A DNA stretch of 64,000 nt from Acholoe squamosa (Eukaryota > Annelida > Polychaeta > Phyllodocida > Polynoidae), in contig OX439039.1 of assembly GCA_949317995.1 (NCBI GenBank), forward strand, positions 15,057,282-15,121,281, read 5' to 3'. Position 1 is the first letter of the stretch; the number at the start of each line of letters is the position of its first letter. A model generated the notes under the pieces. That model searched no databases. It had not been told where the DNA came from and saw only the letters and a program-made list of their open reading frames with translations. Shown here one piece after another: positions 11,901-21,090 of the stretch. Both the position numbers and the translations under genes were made by a program.

Positions 11901-13882
11901 CACAAAAATGCAAAAAAATTGTGCGTTGAAATTTAAATTGGAAATAGCGTTTCCTTCCGAGATGACCGCTTCTGACCAGTCCCTGCTTCTGAGGTGTCCA
12001 GTTACCATCAGATAGAAATGAAAACACTTAGAATGCTGCATAGTTATTAAATACATGAATGCCCTTTGATCATCATGACTCGGACCAGTCTCGGCCTGTG
12101 TCTATCCTACCAGGTGGATAGTCTGGGAAAATACAACCATTTGATAACTCATAAGAGACAGCGCACCTCACGTATAAGGTGCACACTCCCAACTCAGTTC
12201 TATAAGGCCTAACACAGGATGTGTTAAGTTAACGTTACCTACCCTAATTTTTCATGGCCATTTTGGAAAAGAAAAATCAGATATTTTGGAGCTTATGGAG
12301 GAAATTGGAAAAAATATGATTCTGTACGTCAAATAAGCCTAAGATAGCGAGGGAAAATCTTTGAAGCTTTAGTTACCGTTCTATAGAGATATACCTGATA
12401 TCCTCACTGATAAGACGCACCCCCAACTTCTGCTGATCCTTTAAGGTGCAGCTGGGCTCCATCCTTGTGAATATGTCGCGCCTTATAGGATTATCTTATC
12501 TTATTACCCCCTTTGATTAAGAAAATATTCTACCGGTATGCGAAGGTGTATGTGTATTTAACATAACTGGTCACAAACTTGAGATCAGGTCTTATCTAAT
12601 CTCTAGTACCCGGTACCAGCTACCGTAAACTCCCGCATATAAGACGCGTCCTCTACGCCAAACAAATGCCTGGGGGGTCTTATAGGATTTTTTCAAGTTT
12701 GGGGTGCGTCTTATACGAGGGGTAATGTTACTATAGAAATGTACTAATCTTACAAATTTCAGCCTTAAAATGTGCGTCTTATACGCGAAAATGCATGTGC
12801 TGAGTTGGGGGTGCGTCTTATACGCGCGGCGCATCTTCTACATGGGAGTTTACGGTAATATGCAAACCAGAGGCCTCCTGCAGCTTATAGAATGTGGCTT
12901 AAGTGAAGTCTGGATGTGGTTAACAGTCTTTGTGAAAACGTGCCAGACACTGGCTATAGCCGCCAAAGAGGCTGCAGGTCCGGCAGAAATAGTCAGAGTG
13001 CCAGACCAAATGTCTGGCTGTGATCTGCAGACCTTGAGCTACAGGCCAGCTTTTACGACTTTCAAATCGGACCATTATTAAGGTTTTTACAGTGAAAAAA
13101 AAAACAGTTTTTGAAATTGTCCTCCGAACTTTATAAATCCTAATGAGTTAAATAATGAAAAGAGTGTATATTCTTGCGGTGTAATATTTCACTTTAAATA
13201 GTAAATGTCCTGAGGTACTCGTAATGTTCCTGTCCTGCAAATTGAACCGGGCCTGCAGAATTTAAAATCTGCAGGACCGAATGTCCTGCATGATGGAAAA
13301 CTTTTCACAAAGACTGGGTTTATAGGCGGGTATTCAAACCTATAGAATAGAACTAAACCTTTTCAATTTTTAGGCCTCATATGCAGCTTATAGCACACTC
13401 TTAAAGTCAAGTTGTCGCGTATATATGAGGGAATTTACAGTACGTAAGGCTGCATGGGTCAAGGGAAGTACTGGTACTTTGGTACTCATGTCAATTAAAC
13501 CTTAAAGGAACATGACACTGGAGGCATCATGATCATGCTACACTTAAAAGGATGAAAGTCATTGAGGCAAGAAATCCCTAAAATGCTTGAAAATATTGCT
13601 TTTGTATGTGGATGTTTTGGGCTTAAAATCCTCCAAATCAGGGAAATTCCTGAAGACTTCCATGCCTTTACTTAAATGGTTAAACATTCAGACTTACACA
13701 GGTACTGGAGCAGTGTCAGGCCGGGCCTGTTGGCGGCTCTGACGGAGCAGTAACGCCCTCTGACGGTTCCTCTCCACCTGAGCTCTCTGGGCATCAGTCA
13801 GTGTGCTGCCACCTGGTGAGGACGGAGTGTCACTAACTGCCCCCTCTTTGCTGGCTGTGGACTTCTCTGGTGAAGTAGTCAT
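2815..13882 (-). CDS. XPA: DNA repair protein XPA homologue, complete six-exon gene
   Basis: XPA is the damage-verification scaffold of nucleotide excision repair and contacts DNA, RPA and TFIIH in the nucleus. Coding exons on the minus strand are 13882-13698, 10018-9912, 8033-7904, 5694-5529, 4453-4336 and 2966-2815. All junctions have AG/GT and compatible phases, giving 858 nt (285 aa plus stop), close to the human 273 aa. The protein shows the IDTGGGF linker, a C4 zinc finger with spacing C-X2-C-X17-C-X2-C, the DNA-binding stretch with [14 protein letters not shown] and KKNPH, the YEVWGS segment, the AVRSSLW motif and the conserved end [13 protein letters not shown]. The first ATG is at 13882; an in-frame TTG lies upstream. 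No frameshift or stop is seen. Introns are packed with mobile elements. Confidence 0.95.
4336..4453 (-). CDS. XPA: XPA coding exon 5
   Basis: The acceptor is TTCTTAG. It encodes [18 protein letters not shown] followed by a charged helix ending in KRYNKKVK. The donor is AAAG|GTTAGT, phase 1. Confidence 0.93.
5133..5296. repeat. CTTGTC iteron element (type 1)
   Basis: The backbone is repeated units of TTGTCCCCTTGTCGATTTTA followed by about GAAGTGGC, so each unit holds two CTTGTC-like hexamers. The ends GGGGCCCTAGACAGGG and CCTGTTTGGGGCC form an imperfect inverted repeat. The element lies in an XPA intron, and a second copy is at 40339-40557. Confidence 0.7.
5529..5694 (-). CDS. XPA: XPA coding exon 4 (DNA-binding core)
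   Basis: The acceptor is TTATAG. It encodes [17 protein letters not shown], then [14 protein letters not shown] and [11 protein letters not shown], the most conserved part of XPA. The donor is CACAG|GTGAGC, phase 0. Confidence 0.95.
6381..6486. repeat. Foldback hairpin, diverged copy
   Basis: The halves TGATGCATCAATGAAGTA and CACTTTATTGATGCATCA pair as in the 1688-1743 hairpin, with more mismatches and a preceding GGTCGTCATGATGCAT half-unit. Confidence 0.6.
7100..7486. mobile_element. MITE with GGCCAAAA...TTTCCAGTTAC terminal inverted repeats
   Basis: The left end GGCC-A9-TATTGTGTGTTTCCAGTTAC (7100-7132) is mirrored by GTAACTGGAAACAATCC...TTTAGGCC at the right (7454-7486). Next to the ends lie TAGGGTCGGTAGGTCG and TAGGGTTGGTCGGG. 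Relatives are at 16245-16535 and 37842-38181, with right-end fragments at 33070-33319. No coding capacity. Confidence 0.75.
7904..8033 (-). CDS. XPA: XPA coding exon 3 (zinc finger)
   Basis: The acceptor is TTTCAG. It encodes [20 protein letters not shown] and ends in the second cysteine pair CNEC. The four cysteines have the XPA spacing X2-X17-X2. The donor is GTAG|GTGAGT, phase 2. Confidence 0.95.
8368..9650 (-). mobile_element. Degenerate non-LTR retrotransposon (reverse transcriptase to 3' end)
   Basis: Read on the minus strand in changing frames: near 9390-9500 [20 protein letters not shown]; then [17 protein letters not shown] near 9310-9360; 9099-9320 carries [21 protein letters not shown], the GxPQGSxLGPLLF core of RT; about 9060-9090 gives AVLVSDMD, a decayed YADD box; 8368-8705 is a C-terminal tail ending in [11 protein letters not shown]. 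This order is typical of Jockey/CR1-type LINEs. Several stops and shifts make it inactive. It sits antisense-neutral in an XPA intron, same strand as the gene. Confidence 0.8.
9912..10018 (-). CDS. XPA: XPA coding exon 2
   Basis: The acceptor is TTCCAG. It encodes [18 protein letters not shown], an acidic EEEE run and RKVVHAPG, matching the GGGF...VVHQPG segment known from vertebrate XPA. The donor is CCAG|GTGAG, phase 1. Confidence 0.93.
10181..10252. repeat. Foldback hairpin, about 34-bp arms
   Basis: GGTCGTCATGATGCTCCAAT to GGCGAG pairs almost fully with CTCGCCAGCA to ATCATGATGACC across a 4-bp loop. It is followed by GGGCATGATACATCAGCGGC, the outer end seen in the 46.3-kb copy. Confidence 0.75.
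10679..11145. mobile_element. Outer CCGTAATCTCCC MITE, split by a nested copy
   Basis: The ends CCGTAATCTCCCACGTATAA and TTATACGCGGGAGATTACGG are flanked by TA on both sides (10679-10680 and 11144-11145). Its left part stops at 10766 and its right part resumes at 11005, separated by a complete sister element. Internally it repeats TATAAGGCGCACCCC. The TA duplication suggests Tc1/mariner or pogo-type mobilisation (inference). Confidence 0.85.
10767..11004. mobile_element. Nested CCGTAATCTCCC MITE
   Basis: The 234-bp body has the ends CCGTAATCTCCCGCG and CGCGGGAGATTACGG, flanked by TA at 10767-10768 and 11003-11004. It repeats GCGTATAAGACGCACC several times internally. It is inserted at a TA inside the outer copy, splitting the string ATTTTTGT-TA-ATTTAGTACT. 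It is an inverted relative of the copies at 12621 and 27036. Confidence 0.88.
11734..12006 (+). mobile_element. hAT-like MITE, CGGAAGCAG type (diverged copy A)
   Basis: The left end GAATACTGGACACCTCGG is mirrored by TGAGGTGTCCAGTTACC at the right. The core starting CCATGATAATATCCCTCTC (11835-11898) matches the one at 23777-23853. Subterminal repeats related to CGGAAGCAG and CTTCCGAG are recognisable but decayed. No perfect target duplication is visible. Confidence 0.75.
12621..12857. mobile_element. CCGTAAACTCCC MITE
   Basis: Complete element flanked by TA on both sides, with the ends CCGTAAACTCCCGC and GGGAGTTTACGG and internal GTGCGTCTTATACGCG repeats. It is nearly collinear with the copy at 27036-27272. 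Confidence 0.88.
13698..13882 (-). CDS. XPA: XPA coding exon 1
   Basis: Begins at the ATG of [14 protein letters not shown] and encodes the N-terminal stretch with [19 protein letters not shown], the usual RPA-binding start of XPA. The donor is TGT|GTAAGT, phase 2. Confidence 0.9.
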
Positions 13883-16244
13883 TTTCTGGAGAAAGAAGCC
13901 TCTAATCAATGTTTGTAGGGTGACCTGAGGGTCACGCTGATCTCACTGTCGCCATAAAAACAACACTTTTGCATCTATAGTCGTATTACACAGGCTATGG
14001 AGGACATAGGAACATAATAGTCAGTTGGAATGTGGAGGTATTGAATGGGGAAATTATATATATGTTATATGTGTGTGGTAGGGAATAATACTTTTTATTT
14101 CATATTGTCAGTAGACAATTCTGGGTATCATAATTATTTTCACCATATTTTATTCCACGTCATGTCTGTTCATGCCTTGCCTACAAGCCGCCTAACCTTT
14201 ATTCAAGCCTGGCGGGGTAAGTGCACTCACTGCCCTGCCTTCTCCAGCAATGTTCCCAACCTATTCTTGGAGCAGTGCCCGGGGACACACCACCTCACAT
14301 GCCTACATTTATCACAAGCAGGACTGACTGCTCAGTCCCCATTTTCCCATCAATCATGATGTTTAGTGAGCAGCTCGCCCCATACAGGTTCTAAACCTTC
14401 CAACATACACCATACGTTGTGATGCTATATTGGGACGAGCTGGGTGAGTTACTCTGATATAAATACACCTGCTCAGAGCAACTTACATAATCTTATTTAC
14501 CTCCAACCTAGACCAAATGTCACACAGTGGCTTGACTCAGAGCACAGTTTGGACATACTGGTGAGTGTATCATTGTACCACCATCCAACATGATCACTCT
14601 GTACATCTGGAAATAAAGTGGATTATCAACTGAACTCTCTAGACTCCTCCTAATCATTCTCATGACTTGTAACGGTTCATTGACAATATGGAAACCTAAT
14701 GCCAAACTGAACATACCATCACGTTTTACACCAGTTCTGAGTTCTGATGAATGTATTATGACAAAGTTTTCAAGAACAAGTAAGACATTAGGGGTCTGTC
14801 CAAATGTAAACAATTGGGGGAGACGATAGAAATTACAAACATTCCCCCAGCTGTGTTACTTATATAATATATGTAGCCTTATGAAACAAGGGGATGTGGA
14901 TGGGGGGTCCCCCATGTCACATGTCAATTTTAAAAATGGTCATGGCACTTGTCACTTATATCCCCCTGTCCCATGTCACCTCTAAGGGTTAAGTCTTTGG
15001 GGGAGAAGCGCTAACGCGGCGCCATTTCCGCTTGTAAAGACTTTCGCATATTCACCACCGGAACCAGGGACACACTTCCGATCATACCGTTTCTCTCCGA
15101 AAGGGTTCACGACCTCTAAGGTCATGAGGTGGCACCATCTATTGAGTATTGAAAGAACTAAGTGTCACAGAGGCCCGAGGCTCTATCTGCATGCTACCTA
15201 TTGCAAAAACAGTCAACTAAAATGAACACATTGGATCAGAGAGAGAAAAATCTTTTCAACCAATCACAGCACAGCAATAATTCAGTGCGGAACACCCCGG
15301 TATTATGCAAAAAATAGAGCAATTTATATCTATAGCGTAGGTTTAGTAACATCTTGTATACTAATAGGTCATGCTTTTGTGCTTTAATGTTATAGAATGT
15401 GTAATTACTGACATTTTGACTTATTGCTGACAAATATACGCATGGTGCTGATTTTTGAAGAAATTTCCGAGAGGGTGATTGAATTCCTCTTCCAGGTGGT
15501 ATTTGTGAGCTACTGTAGTACTCAGTGTATATGGAGACCTAAGTATAAGTGACACCCCAACCTGATTTCCTATAAGGCGCACCTGGCCCAGAATGCATAT
15601 TTTGCAAAACCCTATGAATAAGACTCAACCCCAGCCCGGGTGACAGTTGCGTGGGTGAGGTTCCTATCTAAAAGGCCAGAAAATTCATAAAAACCCACCA
15701 CATACCAACCTAGCCACTAGGTCACAGTTGCTCAGCATAGCAGTTTTGGATAGGTCTTTGATGAATACTACACTGTGCTATTTGCGGGCTGAATTGATAC
15801 CATCAACAGGTCTGTCACATTCAGCCTAATTGTGGGTTCATTGTTCAGTAAGACTGAGGGCATGTCTACAAGTGTAAATGCCATCAACAGGTCGTTCTAG
15901 GATGCCTGTCACAGCTGACCACACATCTGATTGGCTGGCATGTTTGGAGGTGCCAGTCTGTCTGCTAAAGACCAATAATGTCCTTGTGAAACCTTCTTTT
16001 CAACAACCCTTAAACTACTTTTTCTGCTTTCTTTATGAAAAATAAAAGCAGCATAGAAATTGGTTATCTTTCTAGTATTCAGCATTGCAGTGATTAGGCA
16101 ATATATCAATGAGAAAAGGTCGATGGAGACGGATATAGAATGTTACATATTCAGGATTTAACACTGAGGTGAATGGCAGCCACCCCAACTACCAAAGGGC
16201 ATACTTTTGTTTCTAACATACAGAGTTATAGTAACAAAAGCATG
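13883..16244. other. Upstream flank of XPA, no gene recognised
   Basis: No exon could be assigned. A 97-codon minus frame at 14520-14813 is open but matches nothing I know. A CATGTC iteron array lies at 14900-14990. About 15000-15130 is CpG-richer than its surroundings and could be a promoter, without other support. A 55-bp string starting GAAATTTCCGAGAGGGTG at 15461 repeats one at 3129. Confidence 0.4.
14900..14992. repeat. CATGTC iteron array (type 2)
   Basis: Units of the form CCCATGTCACATGTCAATTT then TAAAAATGGTCATG. The layout equals that of the CTTGTC arrays at 5.1 and 40.3 kb, but the hexamer is CATGTC. A longer relative is at 60270-60510. Confidence 0.65.
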
Positions 16245-16535
16245 CCCTAATAATCGTTTGTTTCAGGTTACCCGACCCTACCAAACCGGGGCAAAACAGG
16301 GCCGACCTTCAAGTTTTTTCTTCATTTTTGTTGAATTTTTACACAATTTTGGGTGTGTTTTGAGTCAATTTCAGTTGTCCGTGCGTCACCATGACTCATT
16401 GCGAGTCCCCGCATCTCGTCCTGGGTCGTTGTAGCAGTTAAAAAAATGCAAAAGGAAAAAAAAAATCTGACCTACTCCACCTAATTTTTTTCATGATGTT
16501 ACCTGGACATACAACTTTTTGTTTGGGCCTTAGTA
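16245..16535. mobile_element. MITE of the TTTCCAGTTAC family, diverged
   Basis: The left end GTTTGTTTCAGGTTACCCGA and the right end ATGTTACCTGGACATACAAC...TTGGGCCTTA mirror those of the element at 7100-7486, with internal ACCAAACCGGGGCAAAACAG near the left end. Confidence 0.6.
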
Positions 16536-16671
16536 GATTGGCCTATACAATTTTCCATGGCCATGCCATACACAGTGCCTTGCTTTTTTGCATGATCATT
16601 TCAAGATGGCCAATTGGAGCTCTCGTGAGAAGGAGGGAAATTTCCCACAGGAAGCAGGGCCGATGATTAAA

Positions 16672-16835
16672 CATCCTCGAGGTGTGAATAAGCGCTCGGC
16701 TCCTCGAGGTGAAAATAAGAATCCTTATTCTCACCTCGAGGAGGTATGCTCTTATTCACACCTCCTGGAGGTGTGGATAAGGGATTTACTCACACCTCCT
16801 GGAGGTGTGGATTGCAATTTTCATCCACACCTCAA
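16672..16835. repeat. Palindromic GAGGTGTGAATAAG iteron array
   Basis: Seven or so units of CCTCGAGGTGTGAATAAG or CTGGAGGTGTGGATAAG occur in both orientations. Two perfect 19-bp palindromes CACACCTCCTGGAGGTGTG lie at 16757-16775 and 16791-16809. A second small cluster with GAGGTGAAAATAAGG is at 19298-19350, so this may be the two ends of one 2.7-kb element. Confidence 0.65.
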
Positions 16836-18418
16836 GTAGGTAATCTTTTTTATTCACCACTGGGGGGGGGGCTCAGAAATTTCAAAGAGGGGGGTTCATA
16901 CTTTTGGAAATTTTAAATGATCAGGTGGGGGGGGGGTGATTGTGAGATATAGGACGGTGGGGGGGGTCATTTTGAAAAAGAGCCGCTTGGTGGGAGGGGG
17001 GTCAAAGCTCAATATGGGCATTGAATTCAAATACCCCGGTACCCATCATAATGTGTCATTCCACACATGTATGGTATCCGAGTTTTTTTTTTTTGTTTTT
17101 TTTTTTGTTTTTTTTTGGGGGGGGGGCATTTTGCAAAATCAGTTCTTAGTGGGGGGGGGTCACGATCATTTTTGTTATAAGATGACCTGTAGTGGTGGTG
17201 GGGGGGTCGGAAAAAAAATCTGCTGATGTCAAAATTCGCCAAATTGGCTAATCAAATTTGTAGAATTGAGGTGTTAGAACATTATTTTCCTCTCCATCCA
17301 CACCTTTTGGCCCTCCATGCCTATGTTCAAGGAAGGATTTATCAATGCTTACCTACCATCACCTGGTCGAAAATCATAGAAGGTTTGCATATGACGAATT
17401 TGGAGGTATTCCAGCCCCTACTCTTCGAATTTTAGTTTCCCCCTCTATTTTTTTTGCTCAAAGTGTCAGGCTGGATGAGATCTTTGTGTTACATATGGGT
17501 TTTGATGGTCCCATATGAATATTTTGGGCTCCAGGGGGCTAAAATGGGCCCAAAATTGTCTGGGCGAAATTGTGTCTGGGCGAATGACATTTAGTGGCCT
17601 AAGTTACAAGCCATGTTGGGGGCTTCATTTCCTACAGAAACAATCATCATACCTCCATGAAAATATCAGGTCCAGACTATTTTGACCTGTAGATTAAGAA
17701 AATCACATTATCATTTATGTCAGATGTGTCCTTGTTATCCTAAATGAAGCATACTTATAAGAATTATTTTTCATGATTCTGGGCACATGTCTGGGCGAAT
17801 GACATGTGAGCCCCCATATGCACACTTTCTATGATTTGTGACCACCTAGGAGTTAACCTGAGTATTCTCAGCTACCTTGCTGATAGATTTGATGGGGGGT
17901 GGGGGAGCTACAATCCGATTTGTTTCTGTAGGACAATTCACGTGTGCTCTATACCTAGTATATTACCCAGTGATGAGGGATTCATATACAGTGTTTAGCT
18001 AGACCTTCAGACAGACAGAGGACACTGCAACCACCTGTACATGACATTGTACATGTACCTGTGTATAATATTACTTCCTAACCTCTAACAGTGCTCGGGA
18101 GGGGGGGGGCACCTAAGGTCCTGTAGATATTTATGTGTAGGAAAGCAAAACATTAATAATTATAACAAAAGGTATGTCAATCTTAATCTTTCCACCAAAC
18201 TTCCAAAGTCATGAAGAAACTCTAGGTTTGTCTGACACAAAAAGGTGTGTTGTACATATATGTTGGTGCTATCAAACAGCAAAACCTTCTTTCTTGAGAA
18301 AAGGGGTCCCCCCACTTAAATTCAGATGATAACATATACTCCTTTGAGCTCTCACAACTATCGTTTTCTGATCAGGAACAAAATTTTTTCCCTGTCTTTT
18401 TTTTCTTAACTATTATAG
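16836..18418. other. G-run-rich and iteron-bearing DNA, no gene
   Basis: At 16862-17215 at least six runs of 7-11 G are spaced by 20-60 bp, several followed by TCA. Further on, GTCTGGGCGAATGACAT occurs twice in direct orientation (near 17574 and 17790). GCCAAATTGGCTAA occurs near 17234 and again near 18612, with partial copies at 18560-18600. No coding signal is evident. Confidence 0.5.
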
Positions 18419-18516
18419 GTATTGAAAATGATTGATGATGGTCCTATTCGTATGCGATATTGTTATGCTCAACTGCATGATTTGAATAAGCACCATCAGA
18501 AAAAAGTGCCAGGGTT
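18419..18516 (+). other. Possible isolated exon, unrecognised
   Basis: After a pyrimidine-rich stretch ending TATTATAG, an open frame reads VLKMIDDGPIRMRYCYAQLH and continues with DLNKHHQKKVPG up to a CAGG|GTTAGG site. The wording looks protein-like but no domain is recognised. It could be a remnant of a transposase or an exon of an unseen gene. Confidence 0.25.
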
Positions 18517-19774
18517 AGGGTATGTATATATACAGAATTTAGCTTAATTCACACCCCAAAAAGTTAGGCTAATTGATATTAAATTTGGCTAATCAAAAGG
18601 TGAACAAAATCGCCAAATTGGCTAACAATATACAGGTCCTAGCATTATCCCAGCGGGCCACGCGCTACTATAGATCAAAGAGGGACATGAAAATTCTCCC
18701 CACCTCGGCGGGGGGGACGCAAAAAATTTTGGCCGCCGTCAAGGGGGGGAAGCATAAAAAATTGCCTCAACTCTCACGCATCTGGCGTGAGTCTCGTGCA
18801 TTTGGGGCTAATCTCACTCTCTCACGCAGAGCAGGCTATTTCTCATGCATTTTAGGATTAAAAAAATCAGTATATGCTTGTAGAGTGAACTTGGCCCTTT
18901 CCTCACTGTTTGGTGTAGGAAAGTCAGCCAAATTGCCAGATTTTCAAAAGAAATAGCATCTTGCCCCATAAAAACATCGTTATACAGGAGCTAAAGAAGA
19001 TGCCAGCTATCTTCAGAAGGCACTAAAATACAGCTTTTGGCTTCGGAATTTTCAAAGTTTTCTAGACCCCCATTCTTCGTTTTCAACAAAAACCAACTGA
19101 AATTCTCTAGAATAAATAATCTTAACAACAAGACATTTATTTTTATGTCTCACCCTTTCTAGACTTGCAACGTATGATTCTGCAAATTTCAATACCCCCT
19201 CCCTCAATTCTTGTATTACCATCCCCCCCATGACCCATGGGACAATATCTGAGCTTTGCCCCCCCCCCCAACTTTCCAATGGTTCCGCCGCCCCTGCGAG
19301 GTGAAAATAAGGACAGTTATATGCACATCGTAGAGGTGCGAATATCGCTTCCGAGGAAGCAGTTATTTTTACGACCTTAAAATCTCAATTTCCATTTATT
19401 TTTTCAAATGAGAGGCAAGGTTGCAAAGAATAGACCTTCATCTTCCTTAATTGACTGAAAACACAAAAGTATTTACCAGTTTAAAGAAATTATCCATTGT
19501 CACTAAAAAAGTCCAAGTACCCATTTGTGATATACAAAATGGCGGGACTTCCGTTCTGGTTTAAAATTTGCCAAAGTCTAGAGGCTCAGAAGAAAATTTA
19601 TCGATCGAGATAATTAATCATCTCTGCAGCAGATAGCTTAACCCTACTTTGGAGACAAAGATCAGATCTGCCAGGTTAAAATGATGCCAAAAATCAAACT
19701 GTACTCCAACCCAATGAGCCAATATGAGTACATGAAGAGTCTCTCAAAACCAAAATCTACGGAACAGCTGATTG

Positions 19775-20060
19775 TGGGAGCAATGGCCCTAGAGACCGAT
19801 GGCCCCAAGTGGGACCGATGGCCCTAGAAAATGAGACTGATGGCCCCAACTTTTAAACTAGGGTCCATCCCACATCTATCACCTATCTTCATTAATCATC
19901 ATGCATAATTATGACACTTTCCATGTTACACTTGATTGAAAATTATATGAAAAAAAAATATTAAGAAGAATGCTTTAAAAAAAAATTCAGATGCGCTTTC
20001 TATATTGAATCTATACATAAACACAATTAAATCACATGTCTTACATATGTTTTAACCATA
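19775..20060. mobile_element. Partial copy of the GGGACCGATGGCCC element
   Basis: Matches the left end of the element at 26369 (GGCCCTAGAGACCGATGGCC, then AAAATGAGACTGATGGCCCC) and about 230 bp of the following interior, diverging after about 20060. The right end is not present nearby. Confidence 0.7.
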
Positions 20061-20738
20061 TTTGCCATTCTAATAAATGTTTTTTCCTTTTTTCTTTCTC
20101 TTTGATTTCTTTTTCAATTTCTTTTTTTTTCTCTCTTTCGTTTTCTATTTTTATCTAGACATTAATAGCAGAAGCCATTTTTCGATTTCGTTTTTGCAAT
20201 TTCTTTCTTTTTTTTTGTTTTAATTTATTATGTAGTCAGTACAGTGTTCCCAGTCAGTGCTGCAAGCTGAAAGGTGTCATAGCTAATCCCCAGGCACCCA
20301 CCCCCTGGCCTGTTGTCCGGCGGGCACTGACTCTTACCTGACCGGAGAGTCAGGCTTCCTGCATAGGGCTCATTTGTCAGGTGGCTGGAATTGTAGGACA
20401 TAAATTTTTTATGTCGATTTCCTCTTAAAGATGGCTTCCTAAGACATGTTTGTTGCCATTTTGTGAGAAACCTTTAATACAGGTGCCCAGATTATTTGGT
20501 TCTAGCAAATCTGTTAGCCTTCATATCAAGTTTAGCTGCCACGGTCGGCCATGTTTGATGTGGTTTCAGGTCTCACAACAGAGGTGTTATTCATGAAATA
20601 ATGTTTTTTAAATGAAGTTTTGATATCACACAAAACCAGACACTGGAACTTAGTTTTCAACATTTATTATCATTTGGAGAATTTTTCATTTTGGTGACAA
20701 GTTGTTGGTACATTGTTGTTTTGGAGTGATCTTTGTTG

Positions 20739-20773
20739 CAACGTTTCGACTAACTTAAGTAGTCTTCTTCAGG
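20739..20773 (-). ncRNA. Hammerhead-like hairpin motif, copy 1
   Basis: The minus strand reads CUGAAGA, one extra A, stem GACUA with loop CUUAAGU and UAGUC, then GAAACGUUG. This fits CUGANGA...GAAA of hammerhead ribozymes except for the extra A before stem II. No NUH cleavage site could be placed with confidence. It lies 318 bp after the ORF stop. Confidence 0.45.
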
Positions 20774-21090
20774 CAAGATGTTAAATACAGATATAAATGG
20801 CCCTGAGGTACTAGAAATGATCAGATTTTAGACCGTTGCCATGGTTACTGGTAGATTGATAAATTAGCATGAAGATAACAATTTATACAGTGGTTCCAGG
20901 TAGTGTAGACTTACAAGTCCGAGTTCTGGTGATAGTTACAACAATAACAGTGACAATAAATATTCATAGACATTACTAATAAATATTGGTAAATAGTAAC
21001 TAACATTTTAATAACACTGGGCGGCGCTTGGGTAGCCAAATATGCCCTTAAAAAATTTCTAACATGCAAGCATGAATATTAATATTCATA

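Noticed and set aside
14520-14813. 97-codon minus frame as a gene
   Set aside because: No homology recognised and no splice context; it may be chance or an old repeat.
20739-20773. Canonical hammerhead ribozyme
   Set aside because: An extra A before stem II and no clear NUH cleavage site; kept only as hammerhead-like.
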